Origin: an uncultured Clostridia bacterium
GTDB lineage: Bacteria > Bacillota > Clostridia > Oscillospirales > Oscillospiraceae
DNA length: 38,434 bases
Direction of reading: 5' to 3'
Assembly (NCBI GenBank): GCA_946407675.1
Contig: CAMJPK010000005.1
Location: forward strand, 1 to 38,434
Position 1 is the first letter of the stretch. Each line of letters begins with the position of its first letter. A program made the translations under genes and the position numbers. The notes under the pieces were generated by a model. It saw only the letters and a program-made list of their open reading frames with translations. It ran no database searches and had not been told where the DNA came from. This document shows, piece after piece, positions 1-7,857 of this stretch.

Positions 1-261
1 GGCATCTGCAAGCGCATCGACTTCGGCGGCGTGGACATGACCTACAACAACTTCAAAAACCGCAGCTACGCCGCGCCGCAGTGGGACCACATCCCCAACG
101 TCCTGCAGGCGAAGGTGGACGCCAATGAGCTGGGCATCAAGACCGGCAAGGGCTTCTACGATTACGAGGGCGTCGACATGGAGGCGCTCAAGGCCAAGCG
201 CGACAAGCAGCTGTTTGAGATCTTCCGCGTCACCAAAAAGTTTATGGACGACCCTGTGTAA
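1..261 (+). CDS. 3-hydroxyacyl-CoA dehydrogenase, C-terminal end (partial)
   Basis: The gene enters from the left edge in frame 1 and ends at the TAA at 259-261, so only the last 86 residues are present. The sequence GIKTGKGFYDY followed by a short helical tail is the typical end of the C-terminal dimerisation domain of 3-hydroxybutyryl-CoA/3-hydroxyacyl-CoA dehydrogenases, which reduce acetoacetyl-CoA (or oxidise hydroxyacyl-CoA) with NAD(P)H in butyrate-type or beta-oxidation pathways. The NAD-binding domain lies outside the window, so cofactor and chain-length preference cannot be judged. A sodium:solute symporter follows 85 bases downstream on the same strand after two small hairpins; a shared transcript is possible but not shown. 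Confidence 0.85.
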   Translation, partial: GICKRIDFGGVDMTYNNFKNRSYAAPQWDHIPNVLQAKVDANELGIKTGKGFYDYEGVDMEALKAKRDKQLFEIFRVTKKFMDDPV

Positions 262-270
262 GGGCATATA

Positions 271-319
271 TTTCGCATAAGCGAAATGTTCCGGGGCGGA
301 ATGTCTGTCCCGGAACATT
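271..319 (+). other. Two tandem intercistronic hairpins
   Basis: A 6-bp stem (271-276 with 281-286, loop ataa) is followed directly by an 11-bp perfect stem (285-295 with 309-319, 13-base loop). They share two bases, so they are alternatives or a stacked pair. No T-run follows, so this is not a standard intrinsic terminator. It may be an mRNA processing or stability element between the dehydrogenase and symporter genes. Confidence 0.5.
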
Positions 320-346
320 TGCGCGAGGGAAAAGGAGTGGATCGCA

Positions 347-1762
347 ATGAATACAGGAACGATCATCGGACTTGTCATCGCCATCGTCGCCATCGTGGGC
401 CTGTCGGTTTGGACCGGCATGCGCGGCGGCAAGAAGGGCGGCAAGATCGGCTGGGGCGTGGCTGCCGGCCTCATCATGGGCACGCTGGTGGGCGGCACGT
501 CGACCGTCGGCACGGCGCAGCTCGCGTTCAATTACGGCATGACCGCGTGGTGGTTCACCCTCGGCGGCGGCCTCGGCTGCCTGATTCTCGGCCTCGTCTA
601 CGTGAAGCCCCTGCGCGCGCAGCAAAGCCCGACGCTCGTGGGCATGGTGCGCGACGAGTACGGCCCGAAGGTCGGCATGGCGGCGACGATCCTGAACAGC
701 GTCGGCACCTTCATCAACATCCTCTCCCAGCTCATCGCGGCGTCCGCCGTGGTGGTCGTCGTGTTCCAGACGATGGGCACGGCCGTGGCCATCGTCCTCT
801 CCGCTGTGTTCATGATCCTCTACGTCGTCTTCGGCGGCACGAAGGGCGCGGGCATCGTCGGCATCCTCAAGACCGTGCTGCTCTATGTCACTATGGTCAT
901 CTGCGGCGTCATCGTGCTGCGAAAGTGCGGCGGGACCGGCGGCTTTGCCGACATGGTCAATAACCTGCACCTCGCCAATGCCGACGGCAGCGAGCGCAAC
1001 CTGTGGAGCCTGTTCGGACGCGGCTTCTGGACGGACTTCGGCTCGTGCATGAGCCTGATCCTCGGCGTCCTCACGACGCAGACCTACGCGCAGGCGGTCC
1101 TGAACGCCCGCTCTGACCGCGACGGCCGCATCGCTGCGTTCATCTCCACGATCCTGATCCCGATCATCGGCATTTTCGGCATCATGGTCGGCCTCTACAT
1201 GCGCAAGGTGGACCCGGACATCCCCGCGAAGGTCGCTTTGACGAAGTACATTCTGGAGTATTCCGGCATCCCCGACCTGCTCGGCGGCATCATGCTCGGC
1301 GCGCTGTTCATCGCCTCCGTCGGCACCGGCGCGGGCCTCGCGCTCGGCATCGCCACGGTCGTGAACCGCGACCTTCTGAGCCGCGGCAAGACGGTCGATG
1401 CGAAGAAGTCCGACATGACCAACAAGCTGCTCATCGTCGTGATCCTCGCCGTCGCCACGGTGCTGACCTGCATCCTCCCGGCGGACACCATTCAGGATTA
1501 CGCCTTCCTCAGCATGGCGCTGCGCGGCTGCACGGTGTTCGCGCCGCTGTGCTTCCTCATCTGGGCCTCGAAGAAGGTCCGCAGCGGCTGGGCGATGGCC
1601 AGCGTCGTGTGCGGCAGCGTCGTCGCGCTGATTTACGGCGTGCTGAAGCTGCAGGGCGTCATCACCTTCCCGCTCGCCGCGGTGTTCCCCGGCATCGCCG
1701 TGGGGCTGGTGCTGATGTTTATCGGCCTTGCCGTCGGGAACCGTACGACCGACAAGCTGTAG
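347..1762 (+). CDS. Sodium:solute symporter family transporter
   Basis: The 471-residue protein is almost entirely hydrophobic, with about 12-13 likely membrane spans. It shows the general layout of the sodium:solute symporter (SSS, TC 2.A.21) family: a first helix at residues 4-24, a Gly/Thr-rich second segment (GTLVGGTSTVGTAQ, about 45-58) and the FINILSQLIAAS region. The family takes up organic solutes such as amino acids, carboxylates or vitamins with Na+, at the cytoplasmic membrane. The substrate cannot be read from the sequence; following an acyl-CoA dehydrogenase gene it could be a carboxylate, but this is inference. The start at 347 has an AAGGAG ribosome binding site nine bases upstream. 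It ends just before a strong bidirectional terminator. Confidence 0.85.
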   Translation: MNTGTIIGLVIAIVAIVGLSVWTGMRGGKKGGKIGWGVAAGLIMGTLVGGTSTVGTAQLAFNYGMTAWWFTLGGGLGCLILGLVYVKPLRAQQSPTLVGMVRDEYGPKVGMAATILNSVGTFINILSQLIAASAVVVVVFQTMGTAVAIVLSAVFMILYVVFGGTKGAGIVGILKTVLLYVTMVICGVIVLRKCGGTGGFADMVNNLHLANADGSERNLWSLFGRGFWTDFGSCMSLILGVLTTQTYAQAVLNARSDRDGRIAAFISTILIPIIGIFGIMVGLYMRKVDPDIPAKVALTKYILEYSGIPDLLGGIMLGALFIASVGTGAGLALGIATVVNRDLLSRGKTVDAKKSDMTNKLLIVVILAVATVLTCILPADTIQDYAFLSMALRGCTVFAPLCFLIWASKKVRSGWAMASVVCGSVVALIYGVLKLQGVITFPLAAVFPGIAVGLVLMFIGLAVGNRTTDKL

Positions 1763-1770
1763 GGCGAGGA

Positions 1771-1811
1771 AAAACGAACCCGGTACCGCCGCCTGGTACC
1801 GGGTTCGTTTT
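1771..1811. terminator. Bidirectional intrinsic terminator
   Basis: A perfect 17-bp stem (1771-1787 with 1795-1811, 7-base loop) has a T-run on its right side for the rightward symporter gene and an A-run on its left side that becomes a T-run for the leftward BMP gene. It sits between the two convergent genes. Confidence 0.93.
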
Positions 1812-1814
1812 TTG

Positions 1815-3020
1815 TTACTCAACGACGATGACATCCTGCAGGATGTAATGGAACGAGGGAGCGGACGCGCTTTCGTTTTCCGGGTATTCTTCGCGCAGGT
1901 CCCATGTGTCGCTTGGGTCGTACGGGTCGATCCCAAAGTAGTCTCCTTTAAAAACGTGGCATTTTCCATCCTTGATTTGCGCGATCGTACCTTGAATCAG
2001 CTCGTTGCTGCCCGCGGGCGCGATGGCTGGATTCAACTCCAGCATTTTCACCCAGCTCTCGCCGAAGCCGGCCCCGATGTCGTTCCCGTGCACATTTCCG
2101 GGGATCGCATCCTCGATCCGTTTCTCGTCGAGGACGGCCCCCACCGCGCCGCAGATATATGGCGCCCAGTCGATCCGCGTCCCGATCAGAGAGGTCGTCG
2201 GCGCGACGTCGATCATGTCCTGATTGTAGCCCACGTGATATACCGGGTGTCCGGCAGCGGAACTCTCGCACTCGACGGCGGGGCCGATCGTGTCGCCGTC
2301 CTGCGAAATGATCACGCAGCCCTCCTCGATCAGCGCCCTTGCGTACTCCTTTTCCAGCATATAGCTTGACCAACTGTTCGTGTATTTGAGCCGCATACGA
2401 GCCGTCGGGCAGGTTTGTCTTGCCCCGAGGAAGAAGGCGGTATATGCGGAGATGCACTCGGCGTACGGGAACGCGCCGACATAACCGAGCCATGCCTCGT
2501 CCGCGCCGATGTATCCCGCGTCGACAAGCTCCTGCAGCTTCAGCCCTGCGACGAGGCCGGTAATATACCGACCCTGATAGATCTCGCCCATGAAGGTGTG
2601 ATAATTGGGCAGGACGGGATCCTCGTTTGCGTTTTCGCAGGTTGCCTGACAGAACTCCACATCCGGATATTCGGCGGCGATGGCTTTTGCGGTCTCCCCG
2701 TAATCGTAGCTGTTGGTAAAGATGATGTCGCAGCCCTGCGCGCACAGCGCACGCAGCACGGTCTCTGCGTCCTCATAGGCCACGTTGCTTCTAACGTTTA
2801 CGCCGACCCGATCCCCGTACTGGAGCTCAAGCGCCTCAATCGCCCGAACAAAGTTTGCGCTGTAAGGCGTGCTCTCGTCGCCGATCAGGAGAAAGCCGGC
2901 CTCCGCGTGTTCTCTCCCGTGCGCGAAGTTGTTGCTCAGACGATAATAACCGAAGAAAAGCGCGATGCTGACAGCGCAGGCGAGCGCGACCCACAGCAAT
3001 TTGTCCTTCTCCTTACGCAT
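1815..3020 (-). CDS. BMP/PnrA-family substrate-binding protein, membrane-anchored
   Basis: A 401-residue protein of the basic membrane protein (BMP/PnrA/Med) family, periplasmic-binding-protein folds that in known cases bind purine nucleosides for ABC uptake. Recognisable family parts are the GCDIIFTNSYDYGE region (about 90-105), PDVEFCQ, the GRYITGLVAGL helix and the late VHGNDIGAGFGESW stretch. The N-terminus carries one uncleaved-looking hydrophobic segment (about residues 8-26) after a basic leader. The Cys in it lacks a good lipobox, so it is probably a signal anchor rather than a lipoprotein. The start at 3020 overlaps the upstream sensor gene by 8 bases, with AAAGGAGG 12 bases ahead; an in-frame ATG at 3062 is possible. 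No ABC permease or ATPase gene is nearby, which suggests a sensory rather than transport role (inference). Confidence 0.85.
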   Translation of the reverse strand: MRKEKDKLLWVALACAVSIALFFGYYRLSNNFAHGREHAEAGFLLIGDESTPYSANFVRAIEALELQYGDRVGVNVRSNVAYEDAETVLRALCAQGCDIIFTNSYDYGETAKAIAAEYPDVEFCQATCENANEDPVLPNYHTFMGEIYQGRYITGLVAGLKLQELVDAGYIGADEAWLGYVGAFPYAECISAYTAFFLGARQTCPTARMRLKYTNSWSSYMLEKEYARALIEEGCVIISQDGDTIGPAVECESSAAGHPVYHVGYNQDMIDVAPTTSLIGTRIDWAPYICGAVGAVLDEKRIEDAIPGNVHGNDIGAGFGESWVKMLELNPAIAPAGSNELIQGTIAQIKDGKCHVFKGDYFGIDPYDPSDTWDLREEYPENESASAPSFHYILQDVIVVE

Positions 3021-6000
3021 CGTGCGCAGCCGCCTCCTTTTCCTCTGGCGCTTCGTCCGCATACAGCGCCTCCGTGTCGATTCCGCCGCTGTCGATCACC
3101 GCGAGAAAGAGATCCAGCAGTTCCGGATCAAACTGCGTTCCCCGGCCTTTCCGCAGCTCCTCCAGCACCAAGGAGAACGCCAACCGCTTCCGGTAAACGC
3201 GGTTTGCCGTCATCGCGTCGAAGGCGTCGGCAATCGCGATGATCCTTCCGTACAGCGGGATGTCCCCGCCCTTGAGGCCATCCGGGTAACCGCAGCCGTC
3301 ATAACGCTCATGGTGGTATTTCGCGCCCTCGACGACGTGCTCGATCAGGGTAAAGTCCTTCAGGATCTCCGCGCCCCGCGTAACGTGGGTCTTCATTACG
3401 GCGTATTCCTTATCCGCCAGCCGATCCGGTTTATTCAGGATCGAATCCGGGATGCCGATCTTTCCGATGTCGTGCAGCAGCGCCGCTTTTCGCAGGTTCT
3501 CCCGCTCCGCCGCGGAGAAGCCGAGCTTTTCCGAGATCAGCACGGAATACTCCGATACGCGCTGGGAGTGCTGACTCGTCATGGAATCCTTCGCGTCCAC
3601 GGTTTTAGCGATGGCAAGGATCGTCTCGTTGCCCATCTGGACCTGCTTCAGCGCAAGCGCCAGCTTTTCCTGCTGGGCCGCCAGCGTCCGGAGCGCCCGG
3701 CGCTTGGTCAGGAACCACGCGAGCCATCCGATGAACAGCCCGCCGACGACCAGCATGTAGATCAGAAACCACGCATTGTCATAGATGGACTTCTCCTTGA
3801 TGAAGCCATACGTGCTTTCCTCCCGCACATTTCCGCTTTCCTCGTCGATCAAGGCGAGATGAAACGTGTATTCGCCGGAGGCAAGATTCGTGTAAACGAT
3901 GCCCGAAAGATCGTTCTGCGCAACGGTTTTATAGCCGCTGTCGATCCCCTCAAGATAATAGGAAACCTTCGGATTGTCCGGAAAATAATTCACGATCTCC
4001 GGGATGAATTCGATGCTGTTGATGTCTCTGCCGATGGTCAGGCCGGACCCCCGTTCGATCGGTACCCTTTTTCCGTCCAGCTTGATCGCCGACACCATCA
4101 GACGATAGGATCGCTTCTCCGGTCGGTAGGCGTCCAGATTCATCAGGACCACGCCGCGATCCGTCGAAAGATACAGGTTTTTGTTTTTCGCCAGCGCGTT
4201 ATAGGCATTCTTCGTCAGCGCGCCCTGAAAGCCCGCTTTGGAATCCAGCAGGGTGCGGTCGGATCCCGTTCCGGACAGCAAGGCCTCTTTCCGGACGACA
4301 AAAATGCCGGAGCTCCCCAAAACGAACACTTCACCGTCGTCGTCCGGAATCACGTCGTAATTGTCGGAATACGGGAAATCGAGAATCTGCCAGATCGCGT
4401 TGTTTTCCATGTAGCACAGGCTGTTGCCCGTCACGATATACAGGATATCTGCGGCGCTGTCCCGCACGATGCGCCGCACGACGCCGGAGGGCAGGCCGTA
4501 TGCCTTTGTCAAATGGCCGACCACCCTCCCGCTTCTGACCGCGACGATGCCGTTCCCGTCGGTTCCCAACAGGATCCTGCCGTCCGGATGCTCGCAGATC
4601 GAAAGGATCTGTGCCGTGCCCAGCAAATCCCCGAACGGGATCGTCTGCACCGTTTCTGCGCCGATCAGAGCAAGTCCGCATTCTCCGCTCACGGCAATGG
4701 TGCCATCCGACAGCACTGTGCACAGATACGCCGTGCTGCCGACGCCGCTCTCTTCTCCGTAGGTTTTGATCGTTCCGTCGGGCGCAAAGCGGATCAGTCC
4801 TTTCCCGCTGCTGCATATCCACAGATTGCCGACAGAATCCGTCTGTATGCAGTTGATCGGAGTGTCGGCCAGATATACAGTCGGCAAATTACCGACGGGT
4901 TTCCCGCTTGCCAGCGCGACGGCTGTGAGACCATGCGCTGTTCCGATATACAATGTGCCGTCCTTGACGCAGGTCGACTGCACCGCCTCCGCCGGAAGGC
5001 CGGCCTCTGTGTTCACATTGGGGAAGCGGGTCTCCGAGAGCTGCAGCAGGCCGCGCGTTGCCGAGGCGAACCAAAGATTTCCCTGATAGTCGACGGTCAT
5101 CCGTTCGACGGACGAATCGAAGCCGCCGGTGTCCACGCGCTGGTATACGTTTCGGTTCAGGAGCCCGATCCCGCTGTCCGAGAGGACCCAAATGCATCCC
5201 GCAAGGAAGCTGATCTGATTGATCCGTTCCGCGCCCTCGCAGCGGATGTTGGCTGTCTCCATGGCTCTGCTGCCGACGAGCCGGTAGGTGCGGATCCGTC
5301 CGTCTGACGTGCCGGCATAGAGAATGCCGTTTTCATCAAATGCACAGGCGGAAAACCGCTCCGCGCCCTCCGGCGCCGCGACGGCGTACCGGACCGCCTG
5401 ATCCTTCAGGATATAGAGACCGCCATTCTCCGTTACCGCGGCCACATTTCCTTCCTTGTCTGCCGCAACGTACAGTCCGCCGTACGCTTCCTCCAGCGTT
5501 CTGGTAACCTTGATTCCGCTTGTGATTCGGACGACCGCCATCTGACTCGAGGTGCAGACATAGTAATTCCCGTCCGCGCTCTGCACGATGCTTCGCACGG
5601 AATCGGACGGCAAACCACTGGCGCTGTCCAACGTGTTTGCAATCTTTTCGTTGATTGCAAGCACAAGACCGTTGTCCTTTGTACCGATCCAGAGGCGTCC
5701 CTCCTGATCCACATAAAGGCAGTTGACGTTTTTCACCGCGTCGTAGCTGTCCATAAAGTGAAAACTGCTGCCGTTGTAACGAAACAGGCCGGCGTTGGTA
5801 CCGACCCACAGGATCCCGTTGTTCGTCTGCGCCACGTCGTTCGCATGACCGCAGGGCAGCGCGTTGTCCGCGTCGTACACATGCCGAAGATAGGCGGCCG
5901 CTTCGCTCGCGTTTCCGATATTGGCCGCATCGGCGGAAAGCGACAATGTCCCTGCGCACAGGAGCAGCGCGAGCGCGGCGGCGATCCCGCGCTTTATCCT

Positions 6001-6570
6001 CCGGCGTCCGCGGAGCGTTCTGCCAACCTTGATCAGACAATACAGCAGCAGCACCGTGACGACCTTATCCAGAAAGTCCAGATACAATTCTCCGACGGCG
6101 GAGGCCAAGACGCCCGACAAACCCTTTTCCAGCAGATAGTCCCGGACGCCGTCGCCCCAAAGGTTGCCTGTATTTCCGCCGTAGAGCAAAAGGTTTAAAA
6201 CGGTTGAGATCAGCACGGAGCCGATCGTCACGCCGCCCGCGAGAGAGGCAGACTTGAAAAAAGTCTCAAAGTATTTCTTTCTGGCTGCAATGCCGGTGCT
6301 GATACCGACGAAAATGCTTGTAATCCCGTAAATGAGAGAATTTGCATTCCAAAAGGAATAAATGATATTGCAGGTACAGCCGACGACGGCGCCGCTGACC
6401 GGACCCAGCACATACGCGGCAAAAACCGTTCCGACGCAATCCAGCCACAGGGGAAGCGCCAGCGCGGCGGCAAAACGCTTTCCGAGAAAATTGACAAGCA
6501 CGCACCCGAAAACGACCAGCATCGTTTTGACGGGCTCAAATTTTGATTTGTTGATAATCAGCTTTTCCAT
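3013..6570 (-). CDS. Large membrane sensor: multispan domain, beta-propeller, HD-GYP phosphodiesterase
   Basis: An 1185-residue multidomain protein. Residues 1-183 form about five or six membrane spans resembling the S-component fold of ECF vitamin transporters. A basic, signal-like hydrophobic segment (about 189-215) follows. From about 245 to 800 come repeats of the two-component-regulator propeller type (ILWVGTNAGLFRYNG, RLWIGTKDNGL, NLWICSSGKGL). A YYY-type Ig-like domain (about 840-930), a membrane span (about 934-955) and a short coiled linker lead to an HD-GYP domain. Its metal motif HD is at 1033-1034, HHE at 1086-1088 and GYP at 1094-1096, so it should be active; known HD-GYP enzymes hydrolyse c-di-GMP or cGAMP. 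The chosen ATG has GGAG 10 bases ahead; an alternative ATG at 6591 overlaps the TetR stop as ATGA. The next gene is the BMP protein, a plausible partner. Confidence 0.85.
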   Translation of the reverse strand: MEKLIINKSKFEPVKTMLVVFGCVLVNFLGKRFAAALALPLWLDCVGTVFAAYVLGPVSGAVVGCTCNIIYSFWNANSLIYGITSIFVGISTGIAARKKYFETFFKSASLAGGVTIGSVLISTVLNLLLYGGNTGNLWGDGVRDYLLEKGLSGVLASAVGELYLDFLDKVVTVLLLYCLIKVGRTLRGRRRIKRGIAAALALLLCAGTLSLSADAANIGNASEAAAYLRHVYDADNALPCGHANDVAQTNNGILWVGTNAGLFRYNGSSFHFMDSYDAVKNVNCLYVDQEGRLWIGTKDNGLVLAINEKIANTLDSASGLPSDSVRSIVQSADGNYYVCTSSQMAVVRITSGIKVTRTLEEAYGGLYVAADKEGNVAAVTENGGLYILKDQAVRYAVAAPEGAERFSACAFDENGILYAGTSDGRIRTYRLVGSRAMETANIRCEGAERINQISFLAGCIWVLSDSGIGLLNRNVYQRVDTGGFDSSVERMTVDYQGNLWFASATRGLLQLSETRFPNVNTEAGLPAEAVQSTCVKDGTLYIGTAHGLTAVALASGKPVGNLPTVYLADTPINCIQTDSVGNLWICSSGKGLIRFAPDGTIKTYGEESGVGSTAYLCTVLSDGTIAVSGECGLALIGAETVQTIPFGDLLGTAQILSICEHPDGRILLGTDGNGIVAVRSGRVVGHLTKAYGLPSGVVRRIVRDSAADILYIVTGNSLCYMENNAIWQILDFPYSDNYDVIPDDDGEVFVLGSSGIFVVRKEALLSGTGSDRTLLDSKAGFQGALTKNAYNALAKNKNLYLSTDRGVVLMNLDAYRPEKRSYRLMVSAIKLDGKRVPIERGSGLTIGRDINSIEFIPEIVNYFPDNPKVSYYLEGIDSGYKTVAQNDLSGIVYTNLASGEYTFHLALIDEESGNVREESTYGFIKEKSIYDNAWFLIYMLVVGGLFIGWLAWFLTKRRALRTLAAQQEKLALALKQVQMGNETILAIAKTVDAKDSMTSQHSQRVSEYSVLISEKLGFSAAERENLRKAALLHDIGKIGIPDSILNKPDRLADKEYAVMKTHVTRGAEILKDFTLIEHVVEGAKYHHERYDGCGYPDGLKGGDIPLYGRIIAIADAFDAMTANRVYRKRLAFSLVLEELRKGRGTQFDPELLDLFLAVIDSGGIDTEALYADEAPEEKEAAAHDA

Positions 6571-6587
6571 AATCGGATTTCTCCGGT

Positions 6588-7232
6588 TCATTTTACATAT
6601 CTGCTGAGGATCATCCGCTTCAGGATCATCAACTCCTGCGTCAGATCCTCCGGGTCGCCGCTTGGGTATACGACGCCCTGTGCAAAGCGCCCGCACACGG
6701 CAAGCATGATGTGCATGGTCGTGGTAAACATCGTTTGCTCCGGCTCGTCCGTCCGGATTGTCCCGTCGCGCAGCCCTTTTTCGTACAGGAAATGAAATTT
6801 CTTCGCGAACGGGAGGATCGCGCGCATATAGTCGGCAAGCTGCTCCGGCGTTGCTCCCTCGTGCGCGATGAAACCGTTGAAATCCTGATTGAAGCGCAGG
6901 ATTTCCTTGTGCTCCCGATAGAGCAGGATGTAGGCGCCGAGGTAAAACTCAAGCTCCTCCGCGGCAGTCATCATGTCGCCGCCGCGCCGGACGAATTCCG
7001 CTTCGACCTCCTCGAAATACTCGGTCCACTTCTTTGCGCCAATGGCGATCACGAATTGAAGCTTCGTATTGAAGTAACGGTACACCGTGGCGGTTCCGAG
7101 CCCGCAGGCGTCAGCAACCGCCTGCATCGGGACCGCCTCTATGCCTTTCTCGCCAAACATTCGCAAGCCCGTCTCCAGCATCCGTTCCCGGCGCTCCGCC
7201 ATTTCCCGCTCGTCTTTTTCCGCGTTTCGCAT
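6588..7232 (-). CDS. TetR/AcrR-family transcriptional regulator
   Basis: A 214-residue protein with an N-terminal TetR-type helix-turn-helix (AVADACGLGTATVYRYFNTK, about residues 39-58) and a helical C-terminal ligand-binding domain of unknown specificity. The start at 7232 is chosen because GGGAG lies seven bases ahead; in-frame ATGs further upstream have poorer spacing. It is the first gene of the leftward TetR-sensor-BMP cluster, and its stop codon overlaps an ATG of the sensor gene as ATGA, pointing to translational coupling. Two 21-base direct repeats overlap the predicted promoter, so autoregulation is likely (inference). The region is less GC-rich than most of the window. Confidence 0.9.
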   Translation of the reverse strand: MRNAEKDEREMAERRERMLETGLRMFGEKGIEAVPMQAVADACGLGTATVYRYFNTKLQFVIAIGAKKWTEYFEEVEAEFVRRGGDMMTAAEELEFYLGAYILLYREHKEILRFNQDFNGFIAHEGATPEQLADYMRAILPFAKKFHFLYEKGLRDGTIRTDEPEQTMFTTTMHIMLAVCGRFAQGVVYPSGDPEDLTQELMILKRMILSRYVK

Positions 7233-7283
7233 GGGCATGCTCCCTTCGCTTTCGCAACTGCGCCGCACAGCGCAATGTGAGAG

Positions 7284-7325
7284 TATATCGATTATAATAC
7301 ACTATATATCGATTATGATACACTA
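7284..7325. repeat. Two 21-base direct repeats upstream of the TetR gene, candidate operator
   Basis: Copies at 7284-7304 and 7305-7325 differ at one base (A at 7296, G at 7317). Each holds TATCGATTAT, built around a palindromic ATCGAT core. They cover the -10 box and expected start of transcription of the TetR gene. A tandem arrangement two helical turns apart fits two regulator dimers on the same face of the DNA. Confidence 0.7.
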
Positions 7326-7342
7326 TATTTTCTAAGAATCAA
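7315..7342 (-). promoter_or_regulatory. Predicted promoter of the TetR-sensor-BMP cluster
   Basis: On the minus strand TTGATT (7342-7337) and TATCAT (7320-7315) are spaced by 16 bases, in the AT-rich stretch ahead of the TetR gene. A second TATAAT (7296-7291) lies in the neighbouring repeat but lacks a good -35 box. Confidence 0.55.
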
Positions 7343-7587
7343 GAGAAAATCCATACGATATTCATGAATATCGAGAAGTATCGTCCGTGTTTTTGATGAT
7401 AATAAAGCAGACTCTATCACAATTGCTGCCATGTGACAAAGGCGCACAGCCGGAATGTTTGCCCGAAACCGAATTGTGCCATCCTCTATAAGGGGGAAAT
7501 GCTGCAAACGGTAAAATTTACCGGCTGTTTTCGTTCCGGATTCGGTCAAACTAAGGCAGAATCCAATTCAAAGGAGCGAACAATGCT
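7343..7587. other. Intergenic region between TetR promoter and DUF378 gene
   Basis: No convincing gene is seen. The stretch is AT-richer than its surroundings and holds a 15-base palindrome (7509-7523, arms CGGTAAA/TTTACCG) about 65 bases ahead of the DUF378 start codon, a possible operator. A TATAAG at 7487-7492 has no good -35 box at the usual distance. Confidence 0.4.
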
Positions 7588-7797
7588 ATGATCATGGACC
7601 GGATCGCCCTGATCCTCGCCATCATCGGCGGGCTGAACTGGGGCTGCATCGGACTGTTCCGCTTTGACCTGGTGGCCTATCTCTTCGGCGGGCAGACCGC
7701 CACGGTGAGCCGCGTGGTCTACACTCTCGTCGGTCTTGCGGCCCTCTGGTGCATCTCTCTTTTGTTCCGCGAGAGTCTCGTCGACGACAAAGAGTGA
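7588..7797 (+). CDS. DUF378 family small membrane protein
   Basis: A 69-residue protein with two predicted membrane helices, matching the DUF378 pattern (ALILAIIGGLNWGCIGLF, then FDLVAYLFGG and a second helix ending WCIS). Members are widespread small inner-membrane proteins of unknown function. The ATG at 7588 is preceded by AAGGAG with about 11 bases between; the second in-frame ATG at 7594 is also possible. It appears to be a single-gene unit, closed by a hairpin terminator that it shares with the convergent DUF1294 gene. Confidence 0.88.
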   Translation: MIMDRIALILAIIGGLNWGCIGLFRFDLVAYLFGGQTATVSRVVYTLVGLAALWCISLLFRESLVDDKE

Positions 7798-7808
7798 GAA
7801 GTAATATG

Positions 7809-7845
7809 AAACCGCGCTGAATCAACGGATGATTCAGCGCGGTTT
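7809..7845. terminator. Bidirectional intrinsic terminator
   Basis: A perfect 16-bp stem (7809-7824 with 7830-7845, loop acgga) is followed by a short T-run to the right and preceded by A residues for leftward use. It lies between the convergent DUF378 and DUF1294 genes. Confidence 0.88.
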
Positions 7846-7857
7846 TCATGTGGCCGT

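Noticed and set aside
242-1969. Long open frame on the minus strand opposite the symporter gene
   Set aside because: Its translation is a low-complexity His/Asp/Arg/Ala-rich protein, the typical shadow of a GC-rich gene; the opposite frame encodes a clear transporter.
1815-3020. BMP protein as part of a nucleoside ABC transporter
   Set aside because: No permease or ATPase gene is adjacent, there is no clear lipobox, and the gene is coupled to a sensor gene instead.
2965-5307. 780-residue open frame on the plus strand
   Set aside because: It lies opposite the sensor gene, whose domains are recognisable; the antisense translation has no family features.
7313-7549. 78-residue frame upstream of the TetR gene
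   Set aside because: It crosses the direct repeats and promoter, has no ribosome binding site and no recognisable feature.
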